50,786 nt of DNA, from assembly GCA_016185145.1 (NCBI GenBank), contig JACPOB010000145.1, positions 1 through 50,786 on the forward strand. Reading direction: 5' to 3'. Below the pieces are notes generated by a model. That model was not told where the DNA came from and made no database searches. It saw only the letters and a program-made list of their open reading frames with translations. Source of the stretch: Rhodospirillales bacterium. GTDB lineage: Bacteria; Pseudomonadota; Alphaproteobacteria; Reyranellales; Reyranellaceae. A program made the translations under genes and the position numbers. This document shows positions 15,406-24,763 of this stretch, in pieces (position 1 is the first letter of the stretch; every line of letters starts with the position of its first letter).

Positions 15406-18183
15406 CTAGGTCGGTTCGAGGAACACCTTCACCGCGGCGACCGCCTCGGCGAGCCCGACGCGATCGACGGGGACGCCGGTCGGGAAGGCGCCCAGCAGGC
15501 GGCTCGGCAGCCGGGAATCCAGCATGACGAACACGCCGCGATCGTCGGCGCGGCGGATCAGCCGGCCGTAGGCCTGCTTGAGGCGCAACCGCGCCAGCAT
15601 GTCGTCGTAGGCGTTGGCGCCCGCGCCGGCCTCTTTCCACGACGCCTTGCGGGCGCGGTGCAGGATGTCGGGTCGCGGCCACGGCACGCGGTCGAACACG
15701 ATCAGGCGCAGCGAGCGGCCCGGCACGTCGACGCCGTCGCGCACCGCGTCGGTGCCGAGAAGGCAGGAATGCTCCTCGGCGCGGAAGATGTCGACCAGGG
15801 TCGCGGCGTCCATGCCGCCGACATGCTGGGCGTAGAGCGGCAGCCCCGCTTCCTCGAGCGTCGGCGCGATGCGCTGGTGCACCGCGCGCAGCCGGCCGAT
15901 GGCGGTGAACAGGCCGAGCGCGCCGCCGCCCGACGCCAGGAACAGCTCTCGATAGGCCGCCGCCACCTGGTCGGCGTCGTCGCGCTTGACGTCGCGCACG
16001 ATCAGCACGCGGGTCGCCCGGGCATAGTCGAACGGCGAGGCCATGGCGGCGCGGATCGCCGGCGCCTGCAGATGGCGCGTGCCGGTGCGCGCCTCGGCCA
16101 CCATCCAGTCGGCCAAGGTCTCCGGCTGCTCGTCGTTGGCGGCCGCCGGCACGCCCAGCGAATCGCGCAGGGTGGCGGAGGTGATGACGGCGCCGTGCGA
16201 CGGCACGATCACCGAGTTCACGAACGGCTCGGTCGGATCGAGATAGTGCCGGTACATGCCGACATCGATCTCGCGGTTCTGGCTGCGCTCGATGGCGAAC
16301 CAGTCGACGAAGGCGGAATCGGGCTCGTTGTGCAGGCCGCGCAGCATGGCGCGCCATGCTTCCAGCGTCAGCTCGCAGCGGTTGGCGAGCGAGCGGGCGA
16401 CGCCTTCAATCCGCCCGCGCTGGCCCGAATCGAGCTTGTCGGCCTCGGCCTCGAGCTTGGTGCGCAGCGCCTGGCGCAGCCGGCGCACCGGCGCCAGCAT
16501 CTGCTCCAATGCCTCGCCCAGCCGGTCCGCCGCCGCGATCAGGCCGGGATTGAGCGGGCGCACGTCGCATTCCTGGCCGAAGCCCTGGTCGTCGCCCGAC
16601 GCCCGCGCGCGTACCTGCTGGCGCACCAGGGCCAAGAACTCCTCGGCCGGACCCAACACGGTGCCGTCGGCCAGTCGCGTCTGCCAGTTCGGCGACGGAA
16701 GTTGCTGGGCGAGGTCGAGCAGGCGGCGCAGCGCCCTGTGGGCTTCGAGGTCGTCGCCCAAAAGGTCGGCGAGGCGTCGCTCGAGGCCGCGCGCGCGGCT
16801 GCCGCGGCGGCCTTCGGCGCCTAAAAGCCAGCGCCTGAGGTCGGAGGCTTCGACGCCGCTCAAATGCGCACCGAAGGCGCCGTCGGCGGCATCGAACAGG
16901 TGATGGCCCTCGTCGAACACGTAGCGCAGCGGTCGCGTGGCGTCGTCGAGGCCGCCCATCGCGGCCTGCACCATGACCAGCGCATGGTTGGCGATCACGA
17001 TGTCGGCCTGGCGGGCGCGGCGGATGGTGCGTTCGACGAAGCACTTCCGATAGTGCTCGCACGCCGAGTAGATGCATTCGCCGCGCCGGTCGGCGAGCCG
17101 CGAGATGCGACCGCGGCCCAGAAGGTCGAGCAGCCAGGCCGGCAGGTCTCCGCCCACCATGTCGCCGTCCCGGCTGTTGAGCGCCCAGCGTGCCAGCAGG
17201 CCGAGACCGACGGCATTCTCGGGCTGCAGGCCGGTGCGCAGCACCGCTTCCTGGAAGTTCAGCAGGCAGAGATAGTTCTCGCGGCCCTTGCGGATCACCA
17301 CCTTGCGGCGCTTCTCGGCCGAATCGCGATGCAGGCGATCGAGCTCGTTGTCGATCTGGCGCTGCAGGTTGCGGGTGTAGGTGGCGATCCAGACCGGCGC
17401 GCCGTTCTTCTCGGCCCACAGGCTGGCCGGCGCGACATAGCCCAGCGTCTTGCCGACGCCCGTGCCGGCCTCAACCAGCACGACGTTGGGCTGGTCCTCG
17501 CGCTCGCGCGGCGCGAAGGCCTGGGAGGCGGCCGAGGCATAGTCGCTCTGCGTCGGCCGCGCCTCGGCGATGTTGGCGCCGGCCGCGACCATCTGGGCGA
17601 GCCTGAGACGCGCCTCGCGCGGCTCGACCGGCTGGCTCGATGGCGGCGGCGCGGGCGGCGGCTCCTCCCATTGCGGCAGGCTCTTCCAGATATCGAGCCC
17701 GGCGCCGGGCCGGGGCTTCTTGCCTGCCGGGTCGATGCCCAATGCGGCCAGCACGGCGTCGCCCCACGACCATTGCCCACGCGCCATGGCGAGCGCCGTT
17801 TCGGTGAGCTCGCGCGAGGCCAAGGCCGCCATGTCCTCGAGCTCGTCGAGCAGCAGGGTTGCGACCTGCGGCAGCGCGGCGACCTCTTCTTCCGGCGTTG
17901 TCGGCACCGCGAGATCGACCGCCTCGCAGAGACCGCGCGGCGTCGGCAGGCAGAACTTCGCCGGCCGCACGAAGGCGAAGAGTTGCAGAAGATCGAGCGC
18001 CGGCAGGTCGTCGAGGCCGAGTCGCGCCGCCACCGCCGGCGCGTGGCAGACCAGCGGCGGATTGGCGGCGGCGCGCATCGCGGCGTCGGCTGCCTTCAGC
18101 CGTTCAGTCGTGCCGTCTGGTCCGCGCCACAACGCGCCGCGGGCGGTCGCGACCAGGGAAGGGCGGTTGGATAACGACACCAT
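15406..18183 (-). CDS. DinG/XPD-like ATP-dependent DNA helicase
   Basis: A superfamily 2 helicase with an iron-sulfur domain, acting on damaged or branched DNA. Walker A is AGTGVGKT (to res 246), the DEAH-box equivalent is DEGH (res 424-427), and four Cys (306, 370, 375, 381; the last three in GECIYSACEHYRKCF) are placed like the 4Fe-4S ligands of DinG/XPD. The C-terminal helicase motifs include VITSATL, LGLFTAIGRL, LLGTDAVRDGVDVPG and QAYGRLIRR. The first ~230 residues form an extra domain of unknown role. I chose ATG 18183 (MVSLSNRPSL); a GTG follows it directly. At 925 aa it is longer than E. coli DinG. Divergent from the amine oxidase by 31 bases. Confidence 0.92.
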   Translation of the reverse strand: MVSLSNRPSLVATARGALWRGPDGTTERLKAADAAMRAAANPPLVCHAPAVAARLGLDDLPALDLLQLFAFVRPAKFCLPTPRGLCEAVDLAVPTTPEEEVAALPQVATLLLDELEDMAALASRELTETALAMARGQWSWGDAVLAALGIDPAGKKPRPGAGLDIWKSLPQWEEPPPAPPPSSQPVEPREARLRLAQMVAAGANIAEARPTQSDYASAASQAFAPREREDQPNVVLVEAGTGVGKTLGYVAPASLWAEKNGAPVWIATYTRNLQRQIDNELDRLHRDSAEKRRKVVIRKGRENYLCLLNFQEAVLRTGLQPENAVGLGLLARWALNSRDGDMVGGDLPAWLLDLLGRGRISRLADRRGECIYSACEHYRKCFVERTIRRARQADIVIANHALVMVQAAMGGLDDATRPLRYVFDEGHHLFDAADGAFGAHLSGVEASDLRRWLLGAEGRRGSRARGLERRLADLLGDDLEAHRALRRLLDLAQQLPSPNWQTRLADGTVLGPAEEFLALVRQQVRARASGDDQGFGQECDVRPLNPGLIAAADRLGEALEQMLAPVRRLRQALRTKLEAEADKLDSGQRGRIEGVARSLANRCELTLEAWRAMLRGLHNEPDSAFVDWFAIERSQNREIDVGMYRHYLDPTEPFVNSVIVPSHGAVITSATLRDSLGVPAAANDEQPETLADWMVAEARTGTRHLQAPAIRAAMASPFDYARATRVLIVRDVKRDDADQVAAAYRELFLASGGGALGLFTAIGRLRAVHQRIAPTLEEAGLPLYAQHVGGMDAATLVDIFRAEEHSCLLGTDAVRDGVDVPGRSLRLIVFDRVPWPRPDILHRARKASWKEAGAGANAYDDMLARLRLKQAYGRLIRRADDRGVFVMLDSRLPSRLLGAFPTGVPVDRVGLAEAVAAVKVFLEPT

Positions 18184-18214
18184 CAACAGCCGGATAGCAT
18201 ACACTGTCAGGCAA

Positions 18215-19522
18215 ATGACGCTCAGTCGTCGTCTCTTCCTGTCCATGTTGATGACAGGAACAGCGCTTCCGGCGCGGGCCGCCGATCCCGACGTGGTCGT
18301 TATCGGGGCGGGTGTGGCGGGCCTTGCCGCGGCCAGAAGCCTGATGGCGGCCAACAAGGCCGTGCTGGTGGTCGAGGCGCGCGAGCGCATCGGCGGCCGT
18401 GCCGTCACTGACAGCACGACCTTCGGCTTCCCCTTCGACCTGGGCGCCCAATGGATCGAGGCGGGCCGCACGAACCCCGCCATGGCGATCCTGAAGGAAA
18501 TGAACGCCAAGCCGCTGCCCGATCGCCTGGAACAGGCGATCTACGTCGCCGGCACCGAGGCGCCCCGGGAGGAATACGCACGCTTCGAGAAGATCGCCAT
18601 CGACGCCTCGCGCAAGCTGGTCGAGGCCTTGAAGAAGGCGCCCGACGCGCCGGTCGGCCGCGTGCTGGTGGCGCAGGATCCGCTGGAGCGGCTGGCCTAT
18701 GCCATGGTCGGGCCGCTGGAATCGGGTGTCGAGCTCGGCGAGCTGTCGGCGCGTGACTTCATGCGCCAGCCCGAGACCGAGCCGCAATATTCGGTGGCTG
18801 AGGGCCTGGGTGCATTGGTTGCCCGCTGGGGCGCCAAGGTCCCGGTGAAGCTCGGTACCCGCGTGGTTCGTGTCGATTCGACGGGCCCGCAGGTGCTGGT
18901 CGTCACGACCAACGGCCAGCTGAGCGCCAAGGCCGTCATCGTGACGGTGCCGACCGGCGTGCTGGCGAGCGGCCCGTTCGGCTTCGCCCCGCAGCTCAGC
19001 GTGGCCAGGCGCGAGGCCATCGCCCAGGTGCCGATGGCGCTCTACAACAAGATTGCCCTGTCGTTCGGCCGCAAGGTGATCGATGCGCCGGCCGGCCGCA
19101 GCGTCACCGGGCTGACCCGCAATGACCAGGCGTTCGACGCCGTCGTGCGGCCCTACAACCGCGATGCCGCCATCGTGTTCGTGGGCGGCGCGCAGGCCCG
19201 CCAGCTCGAGGAGGAGGGCACGGGAGCAGCGCTGGCCTTCGCCGTGTCGGCCCTGGCCGAGATCTACGGCAACGACTTGCGTGGGCTGATGGTGCGCTCG
19301 TCGGTCACGCGCTGGGGCAAGGATCCGTTCGCCCGAGGCTCATGGTCGATGGCCACGCCGGGCAACGCCGACAAGCGGCTGGTGCTGGCCCAGCCGCATC
19401 ACGACCGTCTGTTCTTCGCCGGCGAAGCGACCGATCCGGTGTGGGCGACGCGCGTCGGCGGCGCCTATGCCTCGGGCGTGCGCGCTGCGCGCGAAGCGCT
19501 GGCCATTCTTGGGAAGAAGTGA
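18215..19522 (+). CDS. FAD-dependent amine oxidase family protein, Tat-exported
   Basis: A flavin monoamine oxidase-type enzyme (435 aa) that would oxidise an amine with release of hydrogen peroxide. The N-terminus MTLSRRLFLSMLMTGTALPARAA carries the twin-arginine motif SRRLFL and a cleavage site, so a folded, FAD-loaded protein is probably sent to the periplasm. It has the dinucleotide motif VVVIGAGVAGLAAARSL, then VEARERIGGRAVTD, and the C-terminal FAD-binding LFFAGEATDPVWATRVGGAYASGVRAA. ATG 18215 is the start because it gives the intact Tat signal. The substrate is unknown. Confidence 0.92.
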   Translation: MTLSRRLFLSMLMTGTALPARAADPDVVVIGAGVAGLAAARSLMAANKAVLVVEARERIGGRAVTDSTTFGFPFDLGAQWIEAGRTNPAMAILKEMNAKPLPDRLEQAIYVAGTEAPREEYARFEKIAIDASRKLVEALKKAPDAPVGRVLVAQDPLERLAYAMVGPLESGVELGELSARDFMRQPETEPQYSVAEGLGALVARWGAKVPVKLGTRVVRVDSTGPQVLVVTTNGQLSAKAVIVTVPTGVLASGPFGFAPQLSVARREAIAQVPMALYNKIALSFGRKVIDAPAGRSVTGLTRNDQAFDAVVRPYNRDAAIVFVGGAQARQLEEEGTGAALAFAVSALAEIYGNDLRGLMVRSSVTRWGKDPFARGSWSMATPGNADKRLVLAQPHHDRLFFAGEATDPVWATRVGGAYASGVRAAREALAILGKK

Positions 19523-19525
19523 AGA

Positions 19526-20671
19526 CTATGCGCGACGGTGTCGCTGCCTTTGCGCCATCAGCGAGAACAGCGCGGCCAGCACGAGACCTGCCGCCGCCGC
19601 CAACGACGGTACGGTGAAGCTGCCGGTGGCGTCGTAGACAATGCCGGCGAAGACCGGCCCGATGATCTGGCCAAGGCTGAACGACGCCGTCATGAGGGCG
19701 ATACGTCCGCGCGGGTCGCCTTCGCCCGCCTCGCGCGCGCCGATCAGGCCGAGCGCCGTCAGGCCCATGAAGGTGCCGCCGAGGAACAGGGCTGCGATCA
19801 CCACGCCGATTGTCTGCAGCCACAGCACGCTCGCGACCACGCCGGCCGCCTCGACCAGGCTCGCGACGGCAAACGCCGGCAGGATGCCGATGCGTCGGCC
19901 GAGCGCGCCCCACAGCACGACCGAGGGCGCCGCGCCGATGCCGACCAGCACCCAGGCATAGGGTTCTAGATGGCGGATCGCGGGCGAGCCGCGCACGATG
20001 TCGATCAGGAACGTCGCGGTGATGATGTAGCCGATGCCGAACAGGAAATATGCGACGGCGAGCATGACGAAAGCCGACGAGAGTTTCGTGCGCGGCGCGC
20101 GCTCTGCAGCCGTCGATGGAGCGGCCTCTGCCGGCACCGTCATAACGACGGCGACGGCCGCGACCAGCGCAAGGGCCGCGCTTGCGAGCCACATGGCGCG
20201 CCAGTCGCTGAGCGTCGCCACCAAAGCCGCCGATACGGCGATGCCGATGCCGACGCCGGAGAAATGCAGTGCAGAGAGGCCGCTGCGTCCGGTGGTGGCC
20301 AGCCGGTCGAGCACCAGGGCAGAGCTGAAGATCAGGCAGAAGGCGCTGGCGATGCCGGCGGCGAGCCGCAGCAGCAGGAAGAGCACCAGCGAGGTCGCGA
20401 CGCCCATCGCCGCCAGGCAGACGGCGTTCAACGCGAGGCCGGCGAGCAGCCAGGCGCGGCGCGAGCCCGGCAGGCGCACGGCCGCCAGCAGCGCGCCGGC
20501 GAGGTAGCCGACGAAGTTGGCCGAGGCGATCAGGCCGGCCTCGGCCTTGCTGAGCGACAGCGCCTCGACCATGGGCGGCAGGATGGGCGTGTAGACGAAG
20601 CGGCCGATGCCGATGCCGGCGGCCATCGCCAAAAGGCCACCTAATGCCAGCATGAGAGGGCTTTTGTTCAT
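19526..20671 (-). CDS. MFS transporter, YbfB/YjiJ-like
   Basis: A 12-helix major facilitator protein (381 aa). The opening LMLALGGLLAMAAGIGIGRFVYTPILPPM with GxGxGRFxYTPxLP and LSKAEAGLIASANFVGYLAGALLA match the YbfB/YjiJ family, whose substrates are mostly unknown. The second half shows LGGTFMGLTALGLIGAREAGEGDPRGRIALMTASFSLGQIIGP. I chose ATG 20671 (MNKSPLMLAL). It ends 3 bases from the amine oxidase stop (convergent) and is divergent from lysK. The 70-base gap to lysK must hold both promoters. Confidence 0.9.
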   Translation of the reverse strand: MNKSPLMLALGGLLAMAAGIGIGRFVYTPILPPMVEALSLSKAEAGLIASANFVGYLAGALLAAVRLPGSRRAWLLAGLALNAVCLAAMGVATSLVLFLLLRLAAGIASAFCLIFSSALVLDRLATTGRSGLSALHFSGVGIGIAVSAALVATLSDWRAMWLASAALALVAAVAVVMTVPAEAAPSTAAERAPRTKLSSAFVMLAVAYFLFGIGYIITATFLIDIVRGSPAIRHLEPYAWVLVGIGAAPSVVLWGALGRRIGILPAFAVASLVEAAGVVASVLWLQTIGVVIAALFLGGTFMGLTALGLIGAREAGEGDPRGRIALMTASFSLGQIIGPVFAGIVYDATGSFTVPSLAAAAGLVLAALFSLMAQRQRHRRA

Positions 20672-20741
20672 TGTGTGCGCGGCACTTTGGGCCTCCGGCC
20701 GCATTGACGCAAATCGCCCTCGCACCTACTTTGACCGATCC

Positions 20742-22343
20742 ATGTCCCAGATCGATCGTACCCTCGCCGAGGCCGCGCGCGCGTGGCCATTCGAAGAAGC
20801 CCGCAAGCTGGTCGCCCGCATCGGCGGCAAAGCGCCGGCCAAGGGATACGTGCTGCTCGAAACCGGCTACGGCCCGTCCGGCCTGCCGCATATCGGCACC
20901 TTCGGCGAGGTCGTGCGCACCACCATGGTGCGCCAGGCCTTCAGGCGTCTGTCGGATGTGCCGACGCGGCTGTTCTGCTTCTCCGACGACATGGACGGGC
21001 TGCGCAAGGTGCCCGACAACGTGCCCAACAAGGAGATGCTGGCGGCCCATCTCGGCAAGCCGCTGACCGCAGTGCCCGATCCGTTCAGCAACGAGCATCC
21101 GAGCTTCGGCGCGGCCAACAATGCGCGCCTGCGCGCCTTCCTCGATTCCTTCGGCTTCGAGTACGAGTTCCAGTCGGCGACCGATTGGTACAAGTCCGGC
21201 CGCTTCGACAAGATGCTTTTAGCCATGTTGCAGCACTACGACGAGGTGCAGGCCGTCATGCTGCCGACCTTGGGCGAGGAGCGGCGCGCGACCTACTCGA
21301 TCTTCCTGCCGATCTCGCCCAAGACCGGCCGCGTGTTGCAGGTGCCGGTAATCAAGACCGACGCCAATGCGGGCACCATCGTTTATCGCGACGAGGACGG
21401 CACGCTGGTCGAGACGCCGGTGACCGGCGGCAACGTCAAGCTGCAGTGGAAGGCCGACTGGGCCGGCCGCTGGTTCGCGCTCGGCGTCGACTACGAGATG
21501 TACGGCAAGGATCTCATCCCGTCGGCGGAGCTCAGCGCGAAGATCGTCAGGATCCTGGGCGGCCGGCCGCCGGAAGGCTTCAACTTCGAGCTCTTCCTCG
21601 ACGAGGAGGGCAAGAAGATCTCCAAGTCCAAGGGCAACGGCCTCTCGGTCGAGGAATGGCTGCGCTATGCGCCGCCCGAATCGCTGGCGCTCTACATGCA
21701 GCAGCAGCCGCGGCGCGCCAAGCGGCTCTACTTCGACGTCATCCCGCGCGCCGTCGACGATTACCTCGCGGCGGTCGAGAAGCTGCCGGCCGAGGAGCCG
21801 GCCAAGGCGCTGGAGAACGCGGCCTGGCACATCCACGACGGCAAGGCGCCGGCCAACAGCGTGCCCGGCGTCAATTTCGGCATGCTGCTCAACCTCGCGA
21901 GCGTGGCGCATACCGACAGCAAGGACGTGCTGTGGCAGTACCTGCGCCGCTACGTGCCGGGCGCCACGCCGGAGAATGCGCCCTACCTCGACCGGCTGCT
22001 GACCGGCGCGGTGGCCTACTACCAGGACTTCGTGAAGGCCTCCAAGAAGTTCCGCCTGCCCGCGGGCAAGGAGCGCGAGGCGCTGCAGGATCTCGCCGAG
22101 ACGCTTGCCAAGCTGCCGGAGGAGTCGACGGCCGAGTTCATCCAGAACGAGGTCTACGAGGCCGGCAAGCGCCACTTCGCGCAGGCCGAGCTGCGCCAGT
22201 GGTTCAAGACCCTGTACGAGGTGCTTTTGGGCAGCGAGCAGGGCCCGCGCATGGGCGCCTTCATCAAGCTCTACGGGCGCGACAACGTCGTGAAGCTGAT
22301 CGAGCGGGCGCTGGCCGGAGAGGATCTGAGCCGAGCGGCCTGA
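20742..22343 (+). CDS. lysK: Class I lysyl-tRNA synthetase
   Basis: Charges tRNA-Lys with lysine. This is the class I enzyme, unrelated in fold to the usual bacterial class II LysS, and found in archaea, spirochaetes and several alphaproteobacteria. The Rossmann catalytic domain carries the HIGH-type motif GLPHIGTFGE and the KMSKS-type motif KKISKSKGNG. The family blocks FSDDMDGLRKVPDNVP and VTGGNVKLQWKADWAGRW are also present. It has 533 aa. The start is ATG 20742 (MSQIDRTLAEAARAWPFEEA), as in related proteins. The next gene begins 1 base after the stop, so it leads an operon of three genes. Confidence 0.95.
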   Translation: MSQIDRTLAEAARAWPFEEARKLVARIGGKAPAKGYVLLETGYGPSGLPHIGTFGEVVRTTMVRQAFRRLSDVPTRLFCFSDDMDGLRKVPDNVPNKEMLAAHLGKPLTAVPDPFSNEHPSFGAANNARLRAFLDSFGFEYEFQSATDWYKSGRFDKMLLAMLQHYDEVQAVMLPTLGEERRATYSIFLPISPKTGRVLQVPVIKTDANAGTIVYRDEDGTLVETPVTGGNVKLQWKADWAGRWFALGVDYEMYGKDLIPSAELSAKIVRILGGRPPEGFNFELFLDEEGKKISKSKGNGLSVEEWLRYAPPESLALYMQQQPRRAKRLYFDVIPRAVDDYLAAVEKLPAEEPAKALENAAWHIHDGKAPANSVPGVNFGMLLNLASVAHTDSKDVLWQYLRRYVPGATPENAPYLDRLLTGAVAYYQDFVKASKKFRLPAGKEREALQDLAETLAKLPEESTAEFIQNEVYEAGKRHFAQAELRQWFKTLYEVLLGSEQGPRMGAFIKLYGRDNVVKLIERALAGEDLSRAA

Positions 22344-22344
22344 G

Positions 22345-23091
22345 GTGGTCACGCTCTGCGGCGACGACGAGCTGGACTACCTCGCCAGCCGGACGCCGTT
22401 CGAGCAGGGACAAGGACTCCTGCTCGATGAATCGTATCGTCTCGCCCATCTTCCGTTGGTCGCGCCAGATCATCCACGCGTCATCTCGCGCCGCCTGGGC
22501 CGGCACTATGAGATGGGCCGGCACGAGCCCGTCTTCTCGTTGTCGCTGCCGGTTGCCGACGAGCTGCTGCGGCGATCGGCGGCCTATCTGTCCCTCGAGG
22601 CCGAGCTCAAGGCATCGCCGCTTGGACCCAAGATCGCGTGGGACGTTGTCGAGCGGCGACGTCACAAGCTGCACGCCACCCTTTGCGGCTCGCTGGCGAT
22701 CGGGCAGGTGCCGCCGGTTCTCGACTCCGCGCAGCGCGATGCTCTGAGGCGGCTCGGGCCTGTCGCCGTCGAGCTGCGAGGCCTTTTCTCAGGAAGCGTC
22801 AATCAAGGGCGGCTCTACCTGCGCGTCTATCCGGAGAAGCGCGATGGGACGAACGTGTTTCACCTCATCCAGCAAGCGATGGGTCGCCGCCCAACCGATC
22901 TCTATGTCGTCGGGATCTACAATCTGACCGACGACCTCGATGCGCCGGAGTGCTCGGCCCTGGCCGAACTCCTCGACCGCTGGTGGGATAGACCTATCGT
23001 GAGATTTCAGGCCGAGGCACTATGGCTGCTGGGAGCCAGCGATGACCTGGTGCTCGGGCCCGACACGGTGGAGATGGTTCCCCTCATTTGA
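22345..23091 (+). CDS. Unknown protein with one H-x-T motif (possible 2H phosphoesterase-like)
   Basis: A 248-residue soluble protein starting at GTG 22345, one base after the lysK stop. It contains RRHKLHATLCGSL (around res 105-117), which resembles the first H-x-T motif of LigT/2H phosphoesterases, and its C-terminal strand VRFQAEALWLLGASDDLVL resembles the last strand of that fold. I do not find a clear second H-x-T motif, so an active 2H enzyme is not established. Being coupled to a tRNA synthetase, an RNA-linked role would fit, but this is speculation. Confidence 0.6.
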   Translation: MVTLCGDDELDYLASRTPFEQGQGLLLDESYRLAHLPLVAPDHPRVISRRLGRHYEMGRHEPVFSLSLPVADELLRRSAAYLSLEAELKASPLGPKIAWDVVERRRHKLHATLCGSLAIGQVPPVLDSAQRDALRRLGPVAVELRGLFSGSVNQGRLYLRVYPEKRDGTNVFHLIQQAMGRRPTDLYVVGIYNLTDDLDAPECSALAELLDRWWDRPIVRFQAEALWLLGASDDLVLGPDTVEMVPLI

Positions 23092-23108
23092 CGATGCGCG
23101 AGAGACCG

Positions 23109-23762
23109 ATGGACCAGGTCGTCTTCGACTATCTCAATCCCAAGATCCCGGCCGGGCTGCGCCTGGTCGACGTGCCGCTGGTGCGCGCCACCGAGCAGTC
23201 GATCAAGGGCTACGGCGAGATCGCGCCCACCCGCGACCATCGCATCGAGATCGTTCCGTGGCCGCTTGCCGGCCGGCGCAAGCTCGATGCCGGCACGGGC
23301 ATCGAAGGCGGCACGACCGAAGGCATCTTCGCCTGCCAGTGGCGCAACAATGAGCTTTTAGGGCGGAACGAAGCGGTCGGCGGCCACTACATCATCGGTT
23401 TCCGCGAGCGGCCAGAGCAGGCGGCGGCCGGCGTGGCGCTCGCCGGCGATCGCGTGCTCTTGTGGCATTGCAACTACCATCCCGACGGCGGCCAGCTCTT
23501 CTTCCCGCTCGACGGCCAGCCGTTCGTCGTGCCCGTCGCCAGGCCGGGCGATGACCTCAGGCCCGAGGACTTCGTCGCGCTGTGGTCCGACGGCAGCTTC
23601 GGCATCTACATCCATCCCGGCATCTGGCACGAAGGAGTGTTCCCGGTAACGCCGGCCGGCCGCTTCTTCGACAAGCAGGGCAGGGTGCACGCACGGGTCA
23701 GCTGCGACCTCGCGAACGAGCTCGGCGTGCTGCTCAACGTTCCGCTGCCGCGGACGGCCTGA
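23109..23762 (+). CDS. Ureidoglycolate lyase (AllA)-like cupin protein
   Basis: A double-stranded beta-helix protein resembling the ureidoglycolate lyase family, which releases urea and glyoxylate from ureidoglycolate in purine breakdown. The resemblance is the cupin segment LWSDGSFGIYIHPGIWHEGVFPV (the HPGxWH motif with metal-ligand-like His) and the core strands before it. It is longer (217 aa) than classical AllA (~160-170). No purine-catabolic genes are nearby, so the function may differ. Start: ATG 23109 (MDQVVFDYLNP), preceded by GAGAGA; an in-frame ATG at 23094 and TTG at 23088 are alternatives. It is third in the lysK operon. Confidence 0.7.
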   Translation: MDQVVFDYLNPKIPAGLRLVDVPLVRATEQSIKGYGEIAPTRDHRIEIVPWPLAGRRKLDAGTGIEGGTTEGIFACQWRNNELLGRNEAVGGHYIIGFRERPEQAAAGVALAGDRVLLWHCNYHPDGGQLFFPLDGQPFVVPVARPGDDLRPEDFVALWSDGSFGIYIHPGIWHEGVFPVTPAGRFFDKQGRVHARVSCDLANELGVLLNVPLPRTA

Positions 23763-24758
23763 TCACGCAGCCTGCTTCTCGGCTGTCCATTCGATCAGCT
23801 CGGTATCGACGCCCATCTGCTCCAGCATGCGCAACGCTTGCCTGCGCCTGGACTCGTAGCTGTGGGCATCGAGCTGGCGCGCCTCCGCCTTGCGCATGTG
23901 GCTGTCGTGGCCGGTGCGTGTTCCGTCGAGCGACCGGCCGAGCTCCCGTTCGATGGCCTTCATGTGCTCGCTGCGCGCCAGCCATACGGCGTCGTGCAAG
24001 GCCGGGCGCGATTGCCTGCCGCCCGAAAGGTGGTCGAGAATGGTGGTCAGCACGTCGACCGGTCGGGCCATCAGGCTCTCGTAGCCAATGAGCCGGACGC
24101 ATCGCGGATACCGGGCAGCCATGGCCTGGAAGGAGATGAACTGCTTGGCGTAGGACGGCAGGGCGTATCCGAACAGATAGTCGTCGAACGACAGGCTTCG
24201 CAGCGCCCGGCCCTTCACGCTGCTGTAGGCGGTGTCCCTGTGAGCCAGGCAATACTGATAGTACGAAGCCGCCTGGTCGAGAGGGTTGCGATAGACGAGA
24301 ACGACCTGCGGTCCACGGCCTTTTGCCGCGGCGCGCTCCAACGATGCCACGTCGAGGGGCGTGTAGGCGCAGGAAGCCAGCTCGACCGGCGTATGGCGGT
24401 AGTTCATCCCCTCGTGCAGGTAGTCGTAACCGGGGACGTGAAAAGGCGTGCGCCTCCACCAGTCGGCCGCGTCGGCGGTGCCGGCGAAGCCGGGGCACAC
24501 CGTATGGCCGACGAAGAGATGATCGACCGGCATCGTGCCGCGCACGCGAAACAGCGGACCACCCTTGAAGGACCGGAAGTCGAAGGGCGCTCCCGACGGG
24601 TTGCCGACGATCCTGCCGGTCAATCTGTCGTCGATCCGGCCGCCGCGATCGAGGTGGCATAGAAACGAAATCGAATAACGCAGGAACCAGGTTCCCGAGC
24701 GAGGCACCGTCGACAGGATCGGCACATCGCTTCTGGCAAACGCAAACACGAGGCGCAT
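23763..24758 (-). CDS. Sulfotransferase family protein
   Basis: Transfers sulfate from PAPS to an acceptor hydroxyl or amine. The N-terminal PAPS 5'-phosphosulfate loop is STVPRSGTWFLR (res 16-27). The 3'-phosphate loop is VVLVYRNPLDQAASYYQYC. Later FISFQAMAARYP and LIGYESLMARP fit the fold of bacterial sulfotransferase-domain proteins. It has 331 aa, without a signal peptide, so it is cytoplasmic. It starts at 24758, only 5 bases after the stop of the sedolisin gene, which implies one transcript and probable translational coupling. The acceptor is unknown. It ends next to the stop of the AllA-like gene on the other strand. Confidence 0.85.
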   Translation of the reverse strand: MRLVFAFARSDVPILSTVPRSGTWFLRYSISFLCHLDRGGRIDDRLTGRIVGNPSGAPFDFRSFKGGPLFRVRGTMPVDHLFVGHTVCPGFAGTADAADWWRRTPFHVPGYDYLHEGMNYRHTPVELASCAYTPLDVASLERAAAKGRGPQVVLVYRNPLDQAASYYQYCLAHRDTAYSSVKGRALRSLSFDDYLFGYALPSYAKQFISFQAMAARYPRCVRLIGYESLMARPVDVLTTILDHLSGGRQSRPALHDAVWLARSEHMKAIERELGRSLDGTRTGHDSHMRKAEARQLDAHSYESRRRQALRMLEQMGVDTELIEWTAEKQAA

Positions 24759-24763
24759 CCAGT

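Noticed and set aside
16864..18174. A 436-codon frame on the plus strand inside the helicase gene
   Set aside because: Antisense shadow of the helicase, no recognisable motif; GC-rich composition explains it.
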